Assembly (NCBI RefSeq): GCF_963678635.1
Contig: NC_087068.1
Coordinates: 14,945,872-15,009,871 of the forward strand
Origin: Symsagittifera roscoffensis
Taxonomy: Eukaryota > Xenacoelomorpha > Acoela > Convolutidae
DNA length: 64,000 bases
Direction: 5' to 3'
Shown here: in pieces, positions 56,601-64,000 of the stretch
Position numbering within the stretch: position 1 is the first letter of the stretch
Layout of the letters: every line of letters starts with the position of its first letter
Notes under the pieces: generated by a model
What the model was told of the DNA's origin: nothing
Databases searched by the model: none
What the model saw: only the letters and a program-made list of their open reading frames with translations
Made by a program: the position numbers and the translations under genes

Positions 56601-59600
56601 TCGTCTTCTTCCATGAATCTGGACCACTCCCCGGACTCTTGATCTAGTCCCAGGTGTTCAACTTCTTCTCTGAATGTTACTTTCTTATCCCTGACTTTTG
56701 TCTGCTCCAGAATTTTGTCGGGGATTTTTTCAACTAGTGATCGCACAACTTCCTTGCTATCAGTGATGCTTCCTTTTGAGACGTCAGTATTGTTCACTGT
56801 TTCTTCTCTCCGAAGTATGGTTAGTTCCGGTGCCTCCTGACCTTTCCCTTGGATCACGGGCTTGTCATCTGATAGTTTCTCAAGCAACCTCATTAAGTCT
56901 TCATCTATTCGGACCGTTCCCTCCTCTACCTGGATGAGATCATAACCTTTTGCCTTGAGTGTTTCCCTCACGATCTTGGACTTGAGCATTATTCCTACCG
57001 GAATCCCTCTGCTTCTCTTCAAGATGGTCTTTTCAAAAGGCTCTTTCGGCAATTCGGGATGATCTTCAATCGGTTTGCCTGATTTGTCCAGCCATCTCGT
57101 GAGTGGAAGACTGTCGTACGTTTCTTTGTCCATAAAGGAGAAGCCGTCTTTGATCTCAGGTCTGTCCGCCTCTCTTTGTTCTTGCCTCTCGTAGAACTCC
57201 GTCTTCTTACTCAAGCTGTCAGCATTTTGATGTTTATCTCGTGTTCTGTGCTCAATTATCATGTTGTATCCATCCAAGCGAACTATCCACCTCCCAATAT
57301 AGCTCTGGTCCATTGAGTACGTTTTCAGCCAGCTTAGTGCTCGGTTGTCGACTCGCAGCTTGAAGGGCTCACTGCCTAAGTATGCTCTGTATTTTTCGAC
57401 AAAGGTGACCACCGCGAACATCTCTGCTTTCGGTGCTCCGTACTTCATTTCTGTGTCACTTAGGACCTTGCTCCCGTATGCTATTGGTCTCAAGACTGTC
57501 TTCCCATTCCATTCTTGTTCTTGATGGAGAATCCCAGAAATAGCGACTACTGATGCATCCGTGTCTAGCACGTACATCCCTTTCTCAGTCGGCATACCCA
57601 GTACTGGTGCCTCACACAGCTCTTTCTTTATTCTCTGGAATGACTCTTCTGCCGCGTTGTTCCACGTGAACTTCTTGCCCTTATGTCTCATTAATTGTTG
57701 CATCGGGTATACTTTGTCCGCATATCCCTTGATGAATTCTCTATAATAGTTGGCGAAACCCAGGAAGCTCATCAGCTGGTGTTCCGTCTTCGGTGATTTC
57801 CAGGTTAGGACTGCTTCCACGGCGTCTGGGTCAGGTCTGATACCGTGTTTATCTACCATCCTGCCCAAGTATTTGATCGAGTCCTTGAGTATCTCGCACT
57901 TTGATGGTTTACACTTCAGCCCCGATCTTTTCATGCACGCGAACACCTCGTCAAGCCTCTCGATGTGGTCTTCTAGTGTTGGCGTTGCTATTACCACGTC
58001 GTCCACGTAGCACATTACCAGGTTGCCGTACTTCTTCGTCACGCCTATCAACGCGTGTGCCATCAGCCGCTGAAACGTGGCTGTTGCATTGCAGAGTCCA
58101 AACGGCATCCGTTTCCATTGAAACAGACCCAACTCACAGGCGAACCCTGTCTTGTCCCTGTCTTGCTTCCTTAATGGTACCTGCCAAAAGGCCGAGCCTA
58201 AATCAAGAGTCGTAAAAAATTTCGCATCACCTAACTTCGAGAGGCTCTCATCAATTCTAGGTATGGGATAGGCATCCTTTACCGTGACGGAGTTCAGGTA
58301 TCGAAAGTCACAACAAAACCTTAACTGGTCGCCTTTCTTTTTGGCCATCACTACTCCACACGCCCACGGTGACTTGGATGGTTCTATCATGTCATACTCT
58401 AGTAACGTTTCGATTTCTTTTCTACACGCGTCCGATTTGTGTGGGGTCATGCGCCTCGCCCCCTCCCTGTGTGGCACCGCGTTTTCCTCAAGTTCTATTT
58501 CATGTTCAACAAAATTACAACACCCGATATCCGCCTTATGCCTTGAAAAAACCTCCTCGTTCCGCTCTAGTACGTCCTTGATAGCTTCGAGCTGTTCATC
58601 TTTCAGTTTGCCCCTTAAATGTTCAATCTCCGGCAGAACCGGTTTATCAGTTTGCATTTCATCTAGTGTGGGTCGCTCTGGAAAGTTCGAACAGCTCGAA
58701 AGCCCATCGTCCGTTTCTGACTTAAGTGATTTGATAAGACTTGAAGAATCTTTTATTCTCTGCAATCGTCTCAAGATACAAATTTTGTCCCTGTGATTAG
58801 GACAATCAACAACTTCATTTTGTTTTGAGTTTTCAATTGTTTCGTATCGAGTTTTAACTGGTAAAGCATATCCCAGCTTCCTCCCTCTCTGTATCGTGAT
58901 CGGTATATCAAGGGTATTCAACAAGACACTGACGCAGAGGCCGCTCTTCGTTATCGAAAATGATCTTCCTAAAACAGCAGCGCTTTGACTATTGGGATTC
59001 TGAACTATACACACTTGCTTGTTGTCACTTAGTTCATTATAATTTTTCATCCTCAAGCTTACGATTGCCGCTTCATTAGCTTTTAACCTCACTCTCCTAC
59101 TCAAGAATACCGGTGCTTTGTTTTCATTCGCCATTATTAAATTTACCGGTTTGATTGCGTACCTCCTATCCGGGTTCCGTATCCTGAACATTGCATTATT
59201 TAGATCAATCGTTACGTCGAAATTCCTGATGAAGTCTCTGCCCAAAATGAATTGGTCAGATTCATCTAGGTTTTCTACCACGATGAAGCTCATCCACAGG
59301 TTACGTTCCCCCAAATTGAGGGCTATTATCGGCGTCCTGCCCAGCACCCGTAGGGCCCCTTTGTTTGCAGCTGACAGCCGTATTCTCGAGTCTATCAAGT
59401 CACCTTTGTCAAAGCCCATCTTTTCCCATGTTTCGATTGGTATGACGCTCAAGACTGCTCCCGTGTCAAGTAATCCACGCAACTGAGTCTTTTTGCCATT
59501 TATGTCTAGCACGTGCCCTGTCACGTCTGCTTCCGTCCCGATGTGCATTGCATCTTCTTCAAGCATGGCACAGTGTCCGATCGATCTTACTTTCAACTCT

Positions 59601-62185
59601 TCTTTCCCTACATAGATTTGTCCAATTAGGTCTTCGTCGCATGTTATCATCGTCTTGGTATAGATGTTGATTCCATCTATATTTAGCATGACCTCGTGTG
59701 GACCATAAGCTTCAGTGTACCTATTATCAACACGTACCGATTTGCTGCCCCCTCTCGTGAGTAGTGCCCTGAGCGCTCTAGAAGTCGTTTGTGGACTTAT
59801 TCCACTCAAGTAATCTGCATACACGTCAATGTGCATTATCGTCTGGTCGCTCGGCTCGCTCAAGTTTCTGGTTACCTCGTGTCCGCCCACTGTGATTATC
59901 GACATTATTCTTGCTCCGATTTTCGATATTCCAAAAGGTTTACCTGTCACCATTTTCACGGTGTTACAATTCCCGGTCTTCATTGAGCCCGTTCTAGCCT
60001 CTGGTATTGAGTTCGATCCGGTTAATGCTCCTTTAAAATTCTGTCTTTCGATCTCCAACTTTAGTCGTTGCTCTATTTCTTTCGCAGCCAGATCTTGTTT
60101 CACTTTGGCAATTGCTTCCGTCGCCGCTTTCTCATAATTTATCTCTAGAGAGCTTCCGGCCGCGGACTCTAACGCACCGCTAACATGTGTCACAGCTTTC
60201 ACTGTCTTCGTCGGCAATTCGGTGTTTGGTGCCCCCAAGTTCCTAGATTCAAACTCGTTTTGCCTGTTCCGCTGATTCTGCACCGCCGCTAATGCCAACT
60301 TATGTTTGGGGTGATTCTGGTCCTTGACCGCTTCCCAGAACAAGGGACAATCCATTCTGAAGTGCCCCTCCTGGTTACAGAAGAAGCATCTGGCGCCTAT
60401 CTTGATGATTAAGCCATTATAGTACTCGTGTTCCTCCATCTGGCTCATATCCTCTTCATCCGGTGCATAACCTAGGCTCTTCATGCCTTGTTTGTACGTT
60501 GTGCAGTCAGCCACATGATGATCCGCTGACCCGCAGTTCGCGCATGATCTGCGCTTGTCCATATCATCTCTAGGTTTGTACCATGATGACCTCTGGGGTT
60601 GGCTTCCCCCTTGCGTGTTCCTGTTTTCGGAATATGAGTACTTCTTAGGTTTCATCAGCATGTATTCTCTTGATTTCTGTCTCATTTCTTCTGGGGTGGG
60701 TGCGCTGTCCTTCGACAATGTGTAGTATGTTGCTAACATTGTCCTTAAGTCATCACTTTTCACCCCATCGATGAACTTCGAGGCAATGCTAAAGTTCCGT
60801 CTATTTGTCGACTCCTCTGGGTCACTCCTCCTTCTCAAGCTCTCGAGGTCATCTAGGAACCGATCTATTGACTCGTCGTCCCTCTGCCTTCTCTTTTCAA
60901 ATCGCATCATCGCTTGGTGACCCTTCATGCCTGACCCGAACCGATTCAGCAATATCTCGAAGATCTTGTCCGCGGTGTCGCGTTCTTCCTCCTTCTTTGC
61001 GACCACGCATTTTAATGCCGTTCCTTCCAAGTTGCTCAGTATGGCTGTACATGCTTGTCTTTCGTCACTCAAGTTATCTTGTTCTAGATGTAATCTCATC
61101 ACTTCCACCCAAGTGTCAATGCATCCATCGGAGTCGTCCTTGAATTCTTTTGGCTTCTTGAATGTCTTTCTTGATTTTCCCTCTCTCCTGTCGCTCGAGT
61201 CAGTGTTCCTCGTGGCGAAGGCCTCTAGAGTCCTGTTCATCATCTCCCAAGTGCTGGCCCATGTCATAGCATCCGGTCCTGTGTTGCTGTTAGCTGTTGA
61301 ATCTCCCGGAGCAGTCGTTGTATTCGACGTTCCATTCTTCATTATTGTTTTCGCAGCTGTTGGTGCTATGCTTATCGCATCCCTGGTTAAGGGCAACGGT
61401 GTCGATTGTCGTTTGTTCCTTTGTGGTTCTGCAAAGTCAACTCTGGTGCCTTGCGTACGATCCGCTGCCGGTCTTTCTTGTGGAGTAGAACCTCTCAAGA
61501 TTGCATCCAACTTTGCCTGTATTTCACACGAACTCTCGGCTTGACTCCTGCTCATTGTGTCCATTCTCCTTTCAAGGCTCCCTAATTGGCTGTTGACATC
61601 ATCATATCGGTTCTTCAACTGTTGCATGTCTGTTTTGATGTTCTTTTCTCGTTCTTCATTGGTGGCTTCTACCTTATCTGACATTTCCTTGAGTCTCTCA
61701 TCTGTTGCCTTAGCTAGGTTAAAATAACTGTCTAGATACTCGTGCTTGTTGTATCTTATCTCCTTTTTTATCACCTCTCTGTCTTCTTCACTGTGCTTAA
61801 GTCTTTTGTCAATCTGATTTAATTTCGCCAACAAGTCACCCAGCTCAATGGTAGTCTCTTCGTGGTCAGCTGTCGGTCTCTCTTCGGCCGTAGCCTCTGC
61901 TTTAGCTTGTTCCTCTCTTGGATTGGCTTCTGAGGTCTTCGTGCTCACTGTCCCAAACGTTCGTGCTCTTTCTGCTTTTGGTTCTTCAGTCACGTTTTCT
62001 TTTGTTTTTATTCCGAACATTATTCCCAATTTTTCCGTAAAAGATGTCCTCTTTACTTGAGAGTCTTCTTTCACCGTTTCTTCGGTGTTGCCTATTGCAT
62101 CTTCCGCGTCATCTATCGGTGAGAACTCTATGGGTTTCTGGTTCGGTTCCTCTGCATTGGGCATTGGAGTTGACTCTGTCGCCAT
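53627..62185 (-). CDS. Giant-element ORF A: Gag-Pol polyprotein with C-terminal macro domain, 2,852 aa
   Basis: Parts in order, with approximate residues: acidic N-terminus and coiled coil (110-230), Ty3-type Gag capsid region (340-510), two zinc knuckles (CANCGSADHHVADC about 545, CFFCNQEGHFRMDC about 600), retropepsin (LLDTGAVLSVIP about 905), reverse transcriptase (CYVDDVV about 1393), RNase H (LDTDAS about 1540), a long acidic spacer, integrase HHCC zinc finger (about 2080-2118), and the DDE core (QIDHQ, FQSDNGKAF, NGLVERQ). After the integrase, about 400 acidic residues lead to a macro-domain-like module (about 2700-2850: SAICITADMSFKSRLEADF, GKYLCFLVTRVNDRNT, VEVSMPVYDPNRGKLS), which resembles OARD1/TARG1-type ADP-ribose hydrolases. 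The frame is open throughout. Macro activity is inferred only. Confidence 0.88.
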   Translation of the reverse strand: MATESTPMPNAEEPNQKPIEFSPIDDAEDAIGNTEETVKEDSQVKRTSFTEKLGIMFGIKTKENVTEEPKAERARTFGTVSTKTSEANPREEQAKAEATAEERPTADHEETTIELGDLLAKLNQIDKRLKHSEEDREVIKKEIRYNKHEYLDSYFNLAKATDERLKEMSDKVEATNEEREKNIKTDMQQLKNRYDDVNSQLGSLERRMDTMSRSQAESSCEIQAKLDAILRGSTPQERPAADRTQGTRVDFAEPQRNKRQSTPLPLTRDAISIAPTAAKTIMKNGTSNTTTAPGDSTANSNTGPDAMTWASTWEMMNRTLEAFATRNTDSSDRREGKSRKTFKKPKEFKDDSDGCIDTWVEVMRLHLEQDNLSDERQACTAILSNLEGTALKCVVAKKEEERDTADKIFEILLNRFGSGMKGHQAMMRFEKRRQRDDESIDRFLDDLESLRRRSDPEESTNRRNFSIASKFIDGVKSDDLRTMLATYYTLSKDSAPTPEEMRQKSREYMLMKPKKYSYSENRNTQGGSQPQRSSWYKPRDDMDKRRSCANCGSADHHVADCTTYKQGMKSLGYAPDEEDMSQMEEHEYYNGLIIKIGARCFFCNQEGHFRMDCPLFWEAVKDQNHPKHKLALAAVQNQRNRQNEFESRNLGAPNTELPTKTVKAVTHVSGALESAAGSSLEINYEKAATEAIAKVKQDLAAKEIEQRLKLEIERQNFKGALTGSNSIPEARTGSMKTGNCNTVKMVTGKPFGISKIGARIMSIITVGGHEVTRNLSEPSDQTIMHIDVYADYLSGISPQTTSRALRALLTRGGSKSVRVDNRYTEAYGPHEVMLNIDGINIYTKTMITCDEDLIGQIYVGKEELKVRSIGHCAMLEEDAMHIGTEADVTGHVLDINGKKTQLRGLLDTGAVLSVIPIETWEKMGFDKGDLIDSRIRLSAANKGALRVLGRTPIIALNLGERNLWMSFIVVENLDESDQFILGRDFIRNFDVTIDLNNAMFRIRNPDRRYAIKPVNLIMANENKAPVFLSRRVRLKANEAAIVSLRMKNYNELSDNKQVCIVQNPNSQSAAVLGRSFSITKSGLCVSVLLNTLDIPITIQRGRKLGYALPVKTRYETIENSKQNEVVDCPNHRDKICILRRLQRIKDSSSLIKSLKSETDDGLSSCSNFPERPTLDEMQTDKPVLPEIEHLRGKLKDEQLEAIKDVLERNEEVFSRHKADIGCCNFVEHEIELEENAVPHREGARRMTPHKSDACRKEIETLLEYDMIEPSKSPWACGVVMAKKKGDQLRFCCDFRYLNSVTVKDAYPIPRIDESLSKLGDAKFFTTLDLGSAFWQVPLRKQDRDKTGFACELGLFQWKRMPFGLCNATATFQRLMAHALIGVTKKYGNLVMCYVDDVVIATPTLEDHIERLDEVFACMKRSGLKCKPSKCEILKDSIKYLGRMVDKHGIRPDPDAVEAVLTWKSPKTEHQLMSFLGFANYYREFIKGYADKVYPMQQLMRHKGKKFTWNNAAEESFQRIKKELCEAPVLGMPTEKGMYVLDTDASVVAISGILHQEQEWNGKTVLRPIAYGSKVLSDTEMKYGAPKAEMFAVVTFVEKYRAYLGSEPFKLRVDNRALSWLKTYSMDQSYIGRWIVRLDGYNMIIEHRTRDKHQNADSLSKKTEFYERQEQREADRPEIKDGFSFMDKETYDSLPLTRWLDKSGKPIEDHPELPKEPFEKTILKRSRGIPVGIMLKSKIVRETLKAKGYDLIQVEEGTVRIDEDLMRLLEKLSDDKPVIQGKGQEAPELTILRREETVNNTDVSKGSITDSKEVVRSLVEKIPDKILEQTKVRDKKVTFREEVEHLGLDQESGEWSRFMEEDETGEGKLSGEREEWDEDSDESSEDQDSLCMILAEEKIRQHDRELQTDPSSGTYNLEIQEVRGGEELEKIAVSRKPLRELSCNSNVRTNLVPEDDMKIVKRMICVKLSDDIHNPGEMNGQIMALKEHVKARYRLSDLIRAQRNDKMTSNLSKWIHSGVKEKGELEEDSYKILSQFYKEKRDLLYHTAEGVVACKRRDEEKILHKHNLIILPQLYQTEVLFRSHDQMGHQGIDKVQQRILHRFDWPGMRKACERWVNACLACLQVKDPRKMKFPLKSVESSEFNEVVQIDHQKICMTESGYNQILVIIDHFTKLAEAVPCQTASAEETCDHLITHWISRYGCPMTFQSDNGKAFVGDLTKELMKRSHIAQAHSTTYHPQTNGLVERQNRTLVNMLRVYCSRYMTDWDKYLPQVVGAYNSTQHSTTGISPFMMLTGRERAMPITFFYPEYEGKRTSPQAYVKEAIKRQQELNELCRRNTAQAQMRQRKKYDEKILRAKPYEVGQYVWVFQNVIPPKGTKKLLKKWRGPFMITEVHQQGRFYRLSTGRAAHYENLKPHVPSPEDWCLPKDMEGLEYLVVEPACEVNEKGTREKNDGNENLSLDDNEKIEVESDAGSFVEEDWNDPEQNEVPKWMEPDRPTPPETRTGNRKRTGMRYNRYGDDFLIDKIQPDKLGDELLSAGELEAGEEWQVIDDGGHYPQDDYSTPELETDLEQSEIERRENTNLRILEWMRDVKDESREGQSIQQIDVSAANYMKTEDPLFGWTATDRPLDIPKDNSDPTTSTGTSINIFVRGVGVGLTHTENLMIKKLKEVRETSGLELEEEEPEPTIGRNFKTKFEIPNEYSENIMITDSDFILSNRTSAICITADMSFKSRLEADFKREYQNVEFLFRQRPGLGGMAALPPSVAQVPGKYLCFLVTRVNDRNTIDPEHVILALTRLRDFMIERGIVEVSMPVYDPNRGKLSSRELYAILHVVFAETEIMVHLHKKYYLSIA

Positions 62186-62194
62186 CTTCCTTGT

Positions 62195-62434
62195 TTAATC
62201 CACACTTTGATCGGGTGTCTCTAGATCAATCTCGATGGTGGGTTCTACTCGCTCCCCTTCCGTGCCCTCTGTCGCCCTGTTCTCCGCTGTACTCCTTGTG
62301 CTGACCATGTTAACTGAAAAGTTCGTCTTCGTTATCTTTGGGCCCGTTGATGTCGTTCCGCGCAGCGATGAATTATATTTCGTGTTTGATCCACTTGACC
62401 TTTTTTCGAGCACCGGTACCCTACTCCGCCTCAT
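62195..62434 (-). CDS. Small ORF (79 aa) ahead of ORF A, hypothetical
   Basis: It begins with ATG at 62434 and ends 9 bases before the ORF A start. The N-terminal half is basic (MRRSRVPVLEKRSS) and the C-terminal half is acidic and Glu/Thr-rich. No family is recognised. It could be a leader peptide or upstream ORF of the element. Confidence 0.35.
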   Translation of the reverse strand: MRRSRVPVLEKRSSGSNTKYNSSLRGTTSTGPKITKTNFSVNMVSTRSTAENRATEGTEGERVEPTIEIDLETPDQSVD

Positions 62435-62685
62435 TATTTCTATTTACAACTGCTTCTATTTACAATTTTATTATATACACGATTCTATTCTAAGGGTAAA
62501 AAAAATATTTTTTGTGGTAACAAATTCTGTACAACGTGTTAAAAACCTTATCCAATTCTCTTTCTAAAACCTCCGAAAAATTTTCCTTAATTTGGTCTTA
62601 ACCCTACCTATTTCGATTTGTCTTATTCTGTCTTAAAACGCACTTGTTGTAATTTGACTTCAATTTCTATACCGTCCCAAGACTA

Positions 62686-63480
62686 TTCGTCACTATCACA
62701 GTACTCTCCGTTAGTGTCCTAAGACCCTTGTACCAAGACCACTGTTCCAAGACTACTGTCCCAAGACTATTGTCCCAAGACTACTGTCCCAAGACCAGTG
62801 TCCCAAGGCTAGTGTCCCAAGACTACTGTCCCAAGGCTAGTGTCCCAAGGCTAGTGTCCCAAGACTACTGTCCCAAGGGTAGTGTCCCAAGACCAGTGTC
62901 CCAAGACTACTGTCCCAAGACTAGTGTCCCAAGGCTAGTGTCCCAAGACTACTGTCCCAAGACTAGTGTCCCAAGGGTAGTGTCCCAAGACCAGTGTCCC
63001 AAGGCTGGTGTCCCAAGACTAGTGTCCCAAGACTAGTGTCCCAAGGGTAGTGTCCCAAGACCAGTGTCCCAAGGCTGGTGTCCCAAGACTAGTGTCCCAA
63101 GACTAGTGTCCCAAGACCACTGTCCCAAGACTGTCCCAAGACCACTGTCCCAAGACCCTGTCCCAAGACCACTGTCCCAAGACCCCTGTCCCAAGACCCT
63201 GTCCCAAGACCCTGTCCCAAGACCACTGTCCCAAGACCCTGTCCCAAGACCCTGTCCCAAGACCCTGTCCCAAGACCACTGTCCCAAGACCACTGTCCCA
63301 AGACCCTGTCCCAAGACCACTGTCCCAAGACCCTGTCCCAAGACCCTGTCCCAAGACCACTGTCCCAAGACCACTGTCCCAAGACCCTGTCCCAAGACCA
63401 CTGTCCCAAGACCCTGTCCCAAGACCACTGTCCCAAGACCCTGTCCCAAGACCACTATCCCAAGACTGCTCTGTCCCAAG
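62686..63480. repeat. Minisatellite of 12- and 14-bp units in the element leader
   Basis: Roughly fifty copies of 'tgtcccaagac' are separated by 1-3 variable bases. Units of 14 bp dominate from 62745 to 63120, and 14-bp and 12-bp units mix from 63120 to 63470. Two 70-bp blocks, 62961-63030 and 63031-63100, are identical and point to recent higher-order duplication. The array has no stop codons in several frames on both strands, so long apparent ORFs there are by-products. It lies in the 5' leader of the giant element. Confidence 0.9.
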
Positions 63481-64000
63481 ACTTCTTCGGTCTTGTCCCA
63501 ATACTCGTCACGGAGTGTCTTCCTCGTTGTAGGGTCTTCTTGAACCACCGTACCTTGTACCACCACTCAAGCTCTAGTAAAATTTTCCCAAAAACCCTCT
63601 CTTAAAAGCCAAATGCTGACCCCCCTCTTCTTTTTGGTTGTTTCTATTTCAATGTAGGTGCGCAGGTATCTTGTGATCACCTGTTCGTATAAAACCAAAC
63701 ACAAATCCTCAATAAAATGCAACAAAAATTTTAAGTAAGAAAAATAATAAAAACAGAAAAATGAGCCCACCTAAAATTTAAAGGTGACCAATGTCTACCT
63801 TTCGTCTAAAAAAAATGTCTGGTACCTAATTGCCACGCGTTTTCCTCCCCCCACTAGTGATCTTATGGGGTATCACAAAAGCTGTCTATATCCGGTCCCC
63901 CCTACCAAACCAACCAGCGTACCAGCCTTAACTCGAGTTGGATTTTGGATCTCCACCTAATATTACCAACGCGTGTTAATTTCTAATGTAACTAAGTCAA
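63481..64000. other. Non-coding end of the window, probably element leader or LTR
   Basis: No gene is seen. The first 90 bases still carry degenerate minisatellite units and one CTCAAG. The rest is AT-rich with short GC-richer patches. It may be the 5' LTR or the sequence next to it, but no repeat partner is visible in the window. Confidence 0.4.

Larger units (their letters stand above)
43260..64000 (-). mobile_element. Giant Ty3/Gypsy-like LTR retroelement, coding part looks whole
   Basis: Three very long uninterrupted frames lie on the minus strand: 62185-53627, 53103-48760 and 48820-44225. The first is a Ty3/Gypsy Gag-Pol with the order Gag, protease, RT, RNase H, integrase. The 5' leader (62.2-63.5 kb) contains a minisatellite, and the right end runs off the window. 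LTRs could not be delimited: the left limit is placed near 43.26 kb because the CTCAAG-rich character and 'aactcaagaatt' strings of the element continue there. The element is at least 20 kb. Uninterrupted frames and identical 70-bp repeat blocks suggest a recent insertion. It lies upstream of TMED10. Base composition is clearly less AT-rich than the host DNA. Confidence 0.82.

Noticed and set aside
62686-63480. CRISPR-like array
   Set aside because: The spacers are only 1-3 bases and the context is a eukaryotic retroelement leader.
62728-63566. Long ORFs on both strands of the minisatellite (Gly/Leu/Trp-rich and Pro/Ser-rich repeats)
   Set aside because: They exist only because the 12/14-bp unit lacks stop codons in several frames; no start context and no non-repeat sequence.
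63660-64000. 5' LTR and primer-binding site of the giant element
   Set aside because: Some strings look suitable, but without a matching copy in the window the limits cannot be supported.

Overview
The window is nuclear DNA of an invertebrate animal. It is AT-rich, the genes are split by GT-AG introns (about 75 bases to over 7 kb), and the four host proteins are clear metazoan orthologues. The species cannot be named from sequence alone. All four host genes lie head-to-tail on the minus strand: a Spinster-type lysosomal transporter (first four coding exons, 13453 down to 3655; its 3' exons were not found and probably lie beyond base 1), LAMTOR1 of the Ragulator complex (20460-16971, three exons), the transcription elongation factor SPT6 (39823-21982, ten exons, 1,668 aa), and TMED10/p24-delta (41836-41047, three exons, 202 aa). 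Splice junctions were set by phase and by alignment to remembered human sequences, and each one joins in frame.

Introns and spacers are packed with repeats. One interspersed family of about 0.5 kb occurs at least ten times, always in the same orientation. A tandem array of a roughly 1.4 kb unit carrying two tRNA-like modules fills much of the first Spinster intron. There are also SINE-like units, foldback (MITE-like) elements, a LINE reverse-transcriptase scrap and a pair of inverted arms near 42.2-43.8 kb. A decayed BEL/Pao LTR element (24980-30499) sits in the large SPT6 intron. It landed inside a copy of the interspersed family and left a 5-bp target duplication.

From about 43.3 kb to the right edge lies the most unusual object: a very large Ty3/Gypsy-like element on the minus strand whose coding part looks whole. 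In transcript order it has a leader with a minisatellite of about fifty 12/14-bp units, a small ORF, a 2,852-aa Gag-protease-RT-RNase H-integrase polyprotein ending in a macro (ADP-ribose-binding) domain, a 1,447-aa protein with a GDSL/SGNH hydrolase domain and a second SGNH-like block, and a 1,531-aa protein with no recognised domain. The hexamer CTTGAG is strongly over-represented along the whole element. The combination of a macro domain, an SGNH domain and a giant orphan protein in one LTR element is the best candidate here for something undescribed.
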